From contig NZ_JAAGOX010000018.1 in NCBI RefSeq assembly GCF_010500245.1, forward strand, positions 1-43,090: 43,090 nt of DNA. Reading direction: 5' to 3'. Made by a program: the position numbers and the translations under genes. The stretch comes from Ruegeria sp. PrR005. Its GTDB lineage: Bacteria > Pseudomonadota > Alphaproteobacteria > Rhodobacterales > Rhodobacteraceae. This document shows positions 34,925 to 42,148 of the stretch, piece after piece (position 1 is the first letter of the stretch; every line of letters starts with the position of its first letter). The notes below the pieces were generated by a model. It saw only the letters and a list, made by a program, of their open reading frames with translations. It was not told where the DNA came from and searched no databases.

Positions 34925-37900
34925 TCAATCCTCGCCGAATGGTGACAGCAGCGGCGACGCCCACGGCAGTGTTTCGACATCCAGCCCCATGGTTCGCGCC
35001 GAGGAAACGATGAAACGACGTTCTCCGGCAAGAGAGAAGTCGGACGCGAGCTTGTACGCTGCGGCAAGGCAACCGGTGGCGGCGTCTGTATCTTGATCCC
35101 GTTCCAACCAATGTCTGGCGCATTCGACCAAGGTCCGAATTCTGGCACCAAGCCCCATGGACAGCCCGGCCCGCGCGCTTTGGTCCGCTTCCCTAAGCCA
35201 TGCCAACGGATCGGGGCCAAAACCACGATCGGCCAGTTGATCCAGTTTGGAACGCGCTTCGGACGACAAGGTCAACCTGTGTCTCAAGAACCTCGCGACA
35301 CACAGATACGTCAGCCCATGTTCGTGGTCCGTTTCGCCGCCTTGCAACATGTCCAAATGTTCGGAAAGGGTGGCAATGGCGGCGACGTCATCGCCCAGGG
35401 ATGCCTTGGCGGCAGCGAGATGCGGCAAGGTCTCATAGGGAATGGCATCTCCACCCAGGGTGCGCCGCTCTCGCATGGCACGTTCATAGGCTTCGATGGC
35501 AAGATCCAGCTTCCCGCACTCATGATGGACACGGCCGATGAAATGGTTTGCAAACCAGACCCCCGGCCGATCCCCAATGGAACTGGAAACCTTGAGCGCA
35601 CGTTCCAGGACCCCCAGTGCCTCGTCGAACTCGCCAACGGTAAACAGATCAATCCCGAGGTTTCCAATCGGATAGGCCAGTTCCTGTTTGTTACCGAGTT
35701 GTTCAAGGATAGGAATCGCGCGCCGGTTGTTTTCGATGGCTTGCCTGTAAGTGCCCAGAAGCCCATGCGCCGAAGCAATGCCAGCCAAGGAAATCGCAAT
35801 CAGGTTCTGGTCTCCAAGGCGCTCGCCAACCGCCAGGGATTGCCGATAGAATTCCTGCGCGCGGTAGTAATTTCCAGAATACTTGTACGTTCCAGCAAGC
35901 ATGCTGAGCGACTTGCCGACCATCTCCTGGTCATTTGCGCGGCGCGCGATGGCCCAGGCCAGTTCCAGCCGCTCTCGCGCCCTGGCGACATCCCCCGATT
36001 GGCGCAGAACGTCACCCAAAACGATCAGCATGTCGATTTCTTGTCTGGGATCTTCGGCCGCGAGAATGCCGGAAAGGCCGTGTTCCAGTACCTGAACAGC
36101 CTCTTCCCAATCTCCTGTCAGCGCCAGCAAGGCCCCCAGGCGCGCACTGATCGAAACTTGCAGATCAAGCTCGATACTGTATTTCAAAAGCCGCCGATAA
36201 AGATAGATCGCCCTGGGTGCATCCAGCTTTTGGTGTGCCATATCGCCGGCCGCCCGCAGATAGTGCTGCGCCTCTTCCGGCATTTCACCCTGTTCAAAGT
36301 GATAGGCCAGAGCCTCCATCCGGTCGAGGTCATCCTCTGCGGACAAACCCTCCAACGTTTGCGCGGCTTGGCGATGCAGGTTTCTGCGCACCACAACCAG
36401 TTGCATGTCATAGATCGCATTCCGCAGCATGGCATGCCGAAACCGATAGTGACCGGGCGCGTGTTCCACCCAGATCTGTTGCGCCTGCCCCTCTTCCAAC
36501 GCGTCGGCGATCATCCGGTCATCATTGAGCATCTTCCGCAAAAGCCGAGCTCCGAATTCATCGCCCAGAACGGCGGCGACCTGGATCACGGATTTCAGCC
36601 GCCCTGGCAAACGGTCTATGCGCGCCATGAGAATACCGCTCAACCCCTGAGGCAGGTGCGCCACAGCGTCCGGCGCCAACTCCACACGCGCGTTCACCCC
36701 CGTGCCCCGATGCAAGAACCCGCCCGAGGAACTCAACGTCAAAATCAGTTGTTCGAGGTAGAGTGGATTCCCGGCGCTCTTGTCCCGGAGATACTCGACC
36801 AGGCGCTGAGACACAGGGGCACCCAAGGCCCGCTCGGCGATCTGACGCACGCCACTCGGGCTCAAGCTGTCCAGTCGGATCATCGCTTGAAGGTTTTCAC
36901 GCCCGAACGGCATGTCGGGAACATTGCCGTTGTCGTCAAGGCGGCAACTGGCAAGCAAGGCGACCGGAAAGGCCGACTGGCTTGAAATCAAATTGAGCAT
37001 TTGTTTGGACGCCGTGTCGAACGTGCCCACGTTTTCCGCAATCAGCATCAACGGATTGCGCCCGGCCAAGGCCCGCAATAACGCAATTATCCCACGGAAA
37101 GTGTTTCGACTCCGAAGCTCGGGCCCGACCTGCGCATATGTTGAGTCCGACCAATGTACATTCAGGAGTGCCGCGATAAAGGATCTGGTAAACTCCAGTT
37201 CTTCGCGCAGCTCGGTGTCCGGGGTTTGATCACAGAGATTGTCAAACTCGGAGAGAAAAGCAGATCGCCTTTCCGCCTCGTCCTTCAATGCGCTCAATCT
37301 GAAACCCTCTTCCAGAGTTCTGAGGAAAGGGCCAAGCGGCCTCTCCAGAACAGTTTCCGGAATCAGGTTGATGACGACCGCTGATGTGCCCTGGCTCGCA
37401 TACGACTCCTTCAACCGTTGGTGGACGACCGAAAGCAGGGTGCTTTTCCCAGATCCTGCCCCCCCGGTCACAACCGCCGCTCCGCCCCCGCCGGAGTCGA
37501 GGATCGCCTGAACAGCCCCAAGAAGTTCACTGATCTGCTCGTCGCGTTCGACGATATCGCCAGAGGTGGTCACCTGGGCATGGATGTCGCGTCTTTCCCC
37601 CAGCACATAGACTGGCTGTGGGTCCGAGAACCCCTTCAACTCCAGATTGCCGACGAAATCAAAGTGAAAACGCCCTAGCGCATGATCCCGGGTGGAGTTG
37701 TCCAGCAGAAGCTGCCCGGGTTCTGCCGTAGAGGCCAGCCGGGCCGCAAGATTCACGTATCGGCTGGCACAAGTATAGACTTCGTGACGCCGCGACCCGG
37801 AAAATCCCGCATGCGACAGGCCATAGGTCAATCCGGCGCTGGCGGATGTTCCCAGATGCCCCAAAACATGAACGGCGAACTCTATGGCGCGCCCGACATC

Positions 37901-38824
37901 ATCCTCTGTCGCAATCGGCGCCCCCCAAAATATCAGCGCGGTGCACCCTTTATCACCATCCGTGATGCCATTGATGAAACCGCCATACAGATCATGAGCC
38001 TCGAAGAGGGTGGTAACGAACTCCTCCAGCTCTTCCTTCGGTCGGTCCAGATGCACAAACAGTGTCGCTGTCCAGCGAAACTGCCCGTATCCTTCGGCGA
38101 TTGCCACCGTATCGGGGTAGAAATCGGTGACAAGTGGATCGCTGGTTTCCGGTACCGGTGACAAAGGAAGCGGTGCCAGAAGGTTTTCGGCATCGTCCAC
38201 AATTCGGGCTGCCCCGCCGTGAACGCTTTTGGTTTTTGTCGCCGCTGAGAACCTTTCCGCGGTGGCCGAGGCCGCAATCAACTCGCCCGGCCCGGCCAGT
38301 TGCCGAACCTTGGCGGCATCGACGATCGGGGCTCCATCGAAGTAATAGATATGTCGCCGGCAAGAGCCGTCCCGCAGAATGCGCCAGTTCATTCGACCGT
38401 CGGCGATCCCAATTCGGGCGTTGATGGTGAATGTGCCGAAGCGCGTTTTGTAAATGTGTCGGGACCGGATGGTCTGGCGCATCTCCCACCCGGCGGCGAG
38501 GCCGCGGTTGATGGCAGATCCCAGTCCCGCCGTTTCCGGAAAGGCCGCAAGAAAGCCGTCACCAGTGTAATGGGCAACAAATCCGCCATGTTCGTATACG
38601 CAGGAGGTCATCGGTTCGAATATGGCGCGGATGATACTGGCCAGGATTTCCGCACCCTGAGGGCCATGAATGCTCAGCGCGTCGGTGACCTGGGTAAAGC
38701 CCGACGTGTCTACGTCGATGACAAGCGCCTGAAAATACCCAGCCGATCGCCCGGCTTTGTGTTGGTCGAGAATGAAAGTGGGACAGAGCGGCCGGATCGG
38801 GACCGAAATTGGGCTTGATTTCAA
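34925..38824 (-). CDS. Large class III cyclase / AAA-type ATPase / TPR signalling protein
   Basis: A 1299-residue cytoplasmic protein with the architecture of soluble adenylyl cyclases: cyclase domain 1 (about 30-200), cyclase-like domain 2 (about 240-430), ATPase (about 435-800) and TPR repeats (about 830-1200). Domain 1 has the metal Asp in DTSGFT (D39) and D89 in YTGDGFLAAF. Domain 2 (LFVHLDRPKEEL, ITDGDKGCTALIFWGAP) looks degenerate. Walker A is TGGAGSGKST near residue 455. From memory, cyclase fusion proteins recur beside NHLP-leader TOMM precursors. It lies between the YcaO operon (convergent) and the precursor gene (101 bases upstream, same strand), so co-transcription with the precursor and a control role are plausible. 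Confidence 0.9.
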   Translation of the reverse strand: MKSSPISVPIRPLCPTFILDQHKAGRSAGYFQALVIDVDTSGFTQVTDALSIHGPQGAEILASIIRAIFEPMTSCVYEHGGFVAHYTGDGFLAAFPETAGLGSAINRGLAAGWEMRQTIRSRHIYKTRFGTFTINARIGIADGRMNWRILRDGSCRRHIYYFDGAPIVDAAKVRQLAGPGELIAASATAERFSAATKTKSVHGGAARIVDDAENLLAPLPLSPVPETSDPLVTDFYPDTVAIAEGYGQFRWTATLFVHLDRPKEELEEFVTTLFEAHDLYGGFINGITDGDKGCTALIFWGAPIATEDDVGRAIEFAVHVLGHLGTSASAGLTYGLSHAGFSGSRRHEVYTCASRYVNLAARLASTAEPGQLLLDNSTRDHALGRFHFDFVGNLELKGFSDPQPVYVLGERRDIHAQVTTSGDIVERDEQISELLGAVQAILDSGGGGAAVVTGGAGSGKSTLLSVVHQRLKESYASQGTSAVVINLIPETVLERPLGPFLRTLEEGFRLSALKDEAERRSAFLSEFDNLCDQTPDTELREELEFTRSFIAALLNVHWSDSTYAQVGPELRSRNTFRGIIALLRALAGRNPLMLIAENVGTFDTASKQMLNLISSQSAFPVALLASCRLDDNGNVPDMPFGRENLQAMIRLDSLSPSGVRQIAERALGAPVSQRLVEYLRDKSAGNPLYLEQLILTLSSSGGFLHRGTGVNARVELAPDAVAHLPQGLSGILMARIDRLPGRLKSVIQVAAVLGDEFGARLLRKMLNDDRMIADALEEGQAQQIWVEHAPGHYRFRHAMLRNAIYDMQLVVVRRNLHRQAAQTLEGLSAEDDLDRMEALAYHFEQGEMPEEAQHYLRAAGDMAHQKLDAPRAIYLYRRLLKYSIELDLQVSISARLGALLALTGDWEEAVQVLEHGLSGILAAEDPRQEIDMLIVLGDVLRQSGDVARARERLELAWAIARRANDQEMVGKSLSMLAGTYKYSGNYYRAQEFYRQSLAVGERLGDQNLIAISLAGIASAHGLLGTYRQAIENNRRAIPILEQLGNKQELAYPIGNLGIDLFTVGEFDEALGVLERALKVSSSIGDRPGVWFANHFIGRVHHECGKLDLAIEAYERAMRERRTLGGDAIPYETLPHLAAAKASLGDDVAAIATLSEHLDMLQGGETDHEHGLTYLCVARFLRHRLTLSSEARSKLDQLADRGFGPDPLAWLREADQSARAGLSMGLGARIRTLVECARHWLERDQDTDAATGCLAAAYKLASDFSLAGERRFIVSSARTMGLDVETLPWASPLLSPFGED

Positions 38825-38925
38825 CGCTTCTTGATCCTGTTTGACGGTATTTCATCCTCCGATCACATCCGATGACGTGAACATCAAGCCCCACGTTCAA
38901 TGTCCCAGTTCCACTAAGGCAACCT

Positions 38926-39855
38926 TCAAGACTTGGTTTTGCCGGGCTTCCTTTGACCTTTTTTCGCTGCGGGTTTGGACGCAGGCTCATCCTCGGCGAC
39001 GCGGCGCCCTTCTGCTGTGCGGCGCCCTTCGGAAGTCGAGGGGGTGGCAGGCTGTTCCCCGGCCGGGGGTTCCTCGGCCACACGACGGCCCTCGGACGAG
39101 CTGAGGTCCTCGGACACGCGCCGCGCCGCGCTGTCACTGTCCGCCCCCCCGGGTTCGACAACCCGCCGCCCTTCCGCGACACGGCGGGCCTCAGCATCTG
39201 CGGTCCCTTCGTCCCAGTCATCAACTACGCGCCGTCCCTCGGCCACCCGGCGCGCAACGGCGTCCGAGGCTTCGAAATCGGCCTCATCAACGATACGTCT
39301 GGCTGCGCCGACCCGGCGCGCCGCAGAACCCGCGATCATTGCGTCTTCGTCTTCGGCGACGCGCCGGCCCTCGGCGACACGCCGTGCCTCGCCCACACGC
39401 CGTGCTTCGCCCACACGTCGTGCATCACCGACGCGGCGCGCCTCGGCGACCCGGCGCGCTGCGCTGTCCTCGATGGCGGGGACCCCGGAGAAGGCCACTT
39501 CTCCATCGCCTCCAACAATTGGAGGATGACCGGTTTCACCGTCTGCCCATGCCTTCAGGACAGAGTCGATCTTTGGCTTTGGGGGCAGTGGCAACACCAG
39601 CCGGTCTAAACGATTGAACGCCGAACCGCTCATCGACCATTGGGTCGCGCCATCCTCCACGACGACTTCGGTACCTGCCGGTACCGCCAGCCCCGCGTCT
39701 TTCAGCGCGCTTGCAGGATCAGCAATCAGTTGCGCCTTGAACGCCTTGTCCGTCCAGGCTCGCGCTATGATCTTGGAGATGCGCAGGGACCACAGGTGCC
39801 ATTCTGCACAATCCAAAGGGTGTAGAATGTCATGATCAAAATCGCCTTGTGTCAT
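38926..39855 (-). CDS. Probable RiPP precursor: nitrile-hydratase-like leader with sixteen RRV-type core repeats
   Basis: A 309-residue protein with two unlike halves. Residues 1-93 match the nitrile-hydratase leader peptide (NHLP) type: IIARAWTDKAFKAQLIADP, then ALKDAGLAVPAGTEVVVED and RLVLPLPPKP. After a linker (94-132) come sixteen (A/G)-R-R-(V/I/T)-x-x motifs, residues 133-288. Six are strictly head to tail (133-168); from 157 a 22-residue module appears, two motifs plus a ten-residue acidic spacer. The tail is Lys-rich. The only Cys is C16 in the leader, and the hexads lack Cys, Ser and Thr. ATG 39855 has AAGGGAG nine bases upstream; a longer reading to 39906 lacks support. It is the probable substrate of YcaO-TfuA at 31641-34021. 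This is inference; no exporter or leader peptidase is seen in the window. Confidence 0.82.
   Translation of the reverse strand: MTQGDFDHDILHPLDCAEWHLWSLRISKIIARAWTDKAFKAQLIADPASALKDAGLAVPAGTEVVVEDGATQWSMSGSAFNRLDRLVLPLPPKPKIDSVLKAWADGETGHPPIVGGDGEVAFSGVPAIEDSAARRVAEARRVGDARRVGEARRVGEARRVAEGRRVAEDEDAMIAGSAARRVGAARRIVDEADFEASDAVARRVAEGRRVVDDWDEGTADAEARRVAEGRRVVEPGGADSDSAARRVSEDLSSSEGRRVAEEPPAGEQPATPSTSEGRRTAEGRRVAEDEPASKPAAKKGQRKPGKTKS
38992..39459 (-). repeat. RRV-motif repeat array of the precursor core
   Basis: The array encodes residues 133-288. Bases 39352-39459 hold six contiguous 18-base units; further inward the unit is 66 bases (22 codons), with modules starting at residues 157, 179, 201 and 223 and irregular copies to 288. 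Codons differ between units: the two arginines are CGC CGG, CGC CGC, CGA CGT, CGG CGT, CGG CGT and CGG CGC in the first six. Protein identity with silent-site variation shows the motif is kept by selection on the peptide. Confidence 0.9.
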
Positions 39856-40212
39856 CGAAGTTAACTCCCTTGGTAAATCGTGAAACCCAGCCGGATCGCG
39901 CCACATCGATCAGCAAACTGAAAATCGGCTCAATACGGCAACTCGTGATGAGGGTAACGTTAACAAATCCCAAACTATTTTGCAGTCTGTTTCTCGGACA
40001 ATTTTTCGCGAAGCCCGGGCCCAGCGGTTGCCCCAGACTTGGAAGAAACCAGTGGACGCTCGGTTGCCGGGATCGAACCACGCGGCGATCTGTTTGATCG
40101 GCACGCCTGTTGCCACTGGTTTCACGACCTGTGGAACGCAACACGGGTGCACACGTGGCAGTCGACAGGACATCCGCCTCGAAATACGCCCGGTGGTTGT
40201 TTCCCTGTGCAG
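39856..40212. other. Gap upstream of the precursor gene, with a long inverted repeat
   Basis: These 357 bases hold no gene I can support. GAAACCAGTGG (40045-40055) and CCACTGGTTTC (40113-40123) form a perfect 11-base inverted repeat around 57 bases. A minus-strand frame at 39910-40173 reads KPVATGVPIKQIAAWFDPGN and further codon-like sequence, perhaps a small or decayed gene. The precursor promoter should be in the part near 39856-39960, which is the more AT-rich end. Confidence 0.5.
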
Positions 40213-42138
40213 CTAGTTGGCCACCAGCACTTCGGCCTTGAACCCGCCGTTGCGCCAGCGTGACAGGGCGGTCGCGAAACTGGGCCCCGGCAATCCGTCC
40301 AGGGCACCCGCATAATATCCGGCGGCCTGCAACCTTTCCTGAATGGCCTTAACGGTTTCCGGCGACCATTCATTCGTAGCAGTCGTCAATTGCTGCAAAA
40401 GCGTTCCGCGATCCTCGGCGACGCCCCGCAATAGCATATTGGCGGCTTGGTCAAAATCCCGGGAAACTCCACGTCCCTCATCCAGCAAGATCGCCGCCGC
40501 ACGATAGCCCTCATGCTCGCCATCACGCGCCGCCCGCAGGAAATAGTCCAACGCCAGTTCCGGCGTGTCGATCATGCCGTCCTGGGCCAGAACCCCGAGG
40601 TTGAAGACGGCCTTCGCCGATCCAACCTCGGCGGCCCTGCGCAAAAGGGAAATGGCCCGTTCAATGTCTTTCTCGCCTCGGTCGCCCTGGAACAGGGATA
40701 CCGCCAGATTGATCATCGCATCCGAACTGCCAGCCTCGGCCGCACGCTCGTACAAGGCAAAAGCGGCCTCCGTGTCCTGCGGGATGCCATTCCCGCTTTC
40801 AGTCAGTTGCGCGAGGCTTACCATCGCACGCAAGTCCCCGCGTTCGGCAGCACTGCGATACAGCTGAACCGCTCGCCGCAAATCCCCGGATGCGGCGGTC
40901 GCCCGCGCCAGCAGCGCGGTGTAATGAGGCAGATCTGGCGACTGAACGGATGCGGCAGAGCAGGCTTGTATCGCGGCCAGGGTGTTCTGGGCCAGACGGT
41001 CGAACGGAACACCGGGAACCGATGCGGTCGCATCACGGGGATGTGTCGCCAATCTCTCGCATATCGCCTCGGGCGTGCTGTCTTCGGCATTTGGCAGCAA
41101 CTCGAGCAGCCGCCGGGCTTCGGGTGCCCGTTCGCCTTGGGGAAAGCGTTCCAGATAAAACTCCAGCAACGGCCGCATTCTGCTTCGTCTGGCCAAGGTC
41201 CAGAGACGCTCGGCCTCTGCCTTTTCATCGCGAAAATCCAGAGCACGGGTCCGCGTGCCGGTTTGCAAAAAGGCCAACACGTCCTCGGCATGCGGGCCCT
41301 GGGGGTAGCGATCTATGTAGAGCTGCATCAACTCATCGTTCTTCGCCTCGATGGCGACCTGCCACAGCATGGTTTCCTCGGACACAGTCACCGGGTTGCG
41401 GTCGAACTGGAACGCGCGCGTAAGCGAGGAATTGTCCCAGGGGATCTGGCGGCCTCCGGTCGCGGCCAGAACATCGCGCCGGACAGCGATCATCAACTCG
41501 GACACATCCTGTCCTGGTGTGTAGATATGGTTGAGCAGCGCTTCTGTGAAAAAGCTGTTCCGCCCCGTGCCGTCATAAGCCACGTTGTCGGGTTGGGTCG
41601 CATAGGCGAACATGAAATTGGCAGAAGTTCCCACCCTGGCAAGACCGCTGCCTACTTCGGGTAGCTTGGCCCCGGCCATACCGAACGGATTGTCCCGGCA
41701 GGCGTCCAGAAAAACGAGTTTGAGACCTTTTGACCGTTCGAGCGCTTCGACGACACGCGCCAGTGGCACGGTCTGGTTTTGCAGATCCTCGGGTGAAGAG
41801 ATCCGCGCATCGGTCGGCACCAGGTAATTCTGCCCGTTTATCTGAAACCCATGCCCGGCGTAGAAAAACAAGGCGACATCGGCCGTTTCCGCCGCCTCGC
41901 TGAATTCTTCTATCGCTTCTCGTGTATCCGCCTGGCTGTAGTCGCTGCCCATGAGGACGTCAAAACCCAGCCCCTCAAGCGCCACGGTCAAATCAAGCGC
42001 GTCGTTCCTGGGGTTCTTCAGCGGTTCGATATGGCGGTACGACGAATTGCCCAGAACAAAGGCAACCCTCGTCTCGGCCCAAGAACCGGACGTCATCAAG
42101 AACAGCAGACCGGCGAATGCCGCAATCAGGGTTCGCAT
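40213..42138 (-). CDS. Secreted caspase-like (C14) peptidase with Sel1 repeats
   Basis: A 641-residue protein. A Sec signal peptide (MRTLIAAFAGLLFLMTSGSWA, cut near residue 21) leads to a caspase p20-type domain with H96 in FFYAGHGFQ and C147 in FLDACRDNPFG. A middle region of about 150 residues follows, then Sel1-like repeats (GDLRAMVSLAQLTESGNG, EAGSSDAMINLAVSLFQGD and others, about 440-590) and a C-terminal stretch (ETVKAIQERLQAAGYYAGAL) that looks like a peptidoglycan-binding domain. Bacterial relatives of this fold often cleave after Arg or Lys. The ATG at 42138 has GGGGAAG upstream and lies 10 bases after the stop of the MBG gene, so they form an operon. It probably acts in the periplasm. 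Confidence 0.9.
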   Translation of the reverse strand: MRTLIAAFAGLLFLMTSGSWAETRVAFVLGNSSYRHIEPLKNPRNDALDLTVALEGLGFDVLMGSDYSQADTREAIEEFSEAAETADVALFFYAGHGFQINGQNYLVPTDARISSPEDLQNQTVPLARVVEALERSKGLKLVFLDACRDNPFGMAGAKLPEVGSGLARVGTSANFMFAYATQPDNVAYDGTGRNSFFTEALLNHIYTPGQDVSELMIAVRRDVLAATGGRQIPWDNSSLTRAFQFDRNPVTVSEETMLWQVAIEAKNDELMQLYIDRYPQGPHAEDVLAFLQTGTRTRALDFRDEKAEAERLWTLARRSRMRPLLEFYLERFPQGERAPEARRLLELLPNAEDSTPEAICERLATHPRDATASVPGVPFDRLAQNTLAAIQACSAASVQSPDLPHYTALLARATAASGDLRRAVQLYRSAAERGDLRAMVSLAQLTESGNGIPQDTEAAFALYERAAEAGSSDAMINLAVSLFQGDRGEKDIERAISLLRRAAEVGSAKAVFNLGVLAQDGMIDTPELALDYFLRAARDGEHEGYRAAAILLDEGRGVSRDFDQAANMLLRGVAEDRGTLLQQLTTATNEWSPETVKAIQERLQAAGYYAGALDGLPGPSFATALSRWRNGGFKAEVLVAN

Positions 42139-42148
42139 CACTTCCCCA

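Noticed and set aside
35093-36985. 630-codon plus-strand frame opposite the cyclase/ATPase gene
   Set aside because: Antisense shadow; composition is unlike a real protein and the minus frame has clear Walker, cyclase and TPR features.
38992-39459. CRISPR-like array, because of short regular repeats
   Set aside because: Units are 18 or 66 bases, in frame, differ at silent sites and lack unique spacers of constant length; they are protein repeats.
38975-39529. Plus-strand frame with TRRxS-type repeats opposite the RRV array
   Set aside because: It mirrors the repeats of the minus-strand precursor, has no leader-like part or ribosome site, and follows from the repeat DNA alone.
40045-40123. 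Possible tRNA on the minus strand, because of the paired ends and a GGTTCGA-like stretch
   Set aside because: The stem is 11 bases, the spacing of the D, anticodon and T arms does not fit, and there is no CCA or normal anticodon loop.
39910-40173. Minus-strand 87-codon frame upstream of the precursor
   Set aside because: Parts look codon-like, but there is no ribosome site or recognised family and the ends are unlike protein; kept only as a remark on the gap.
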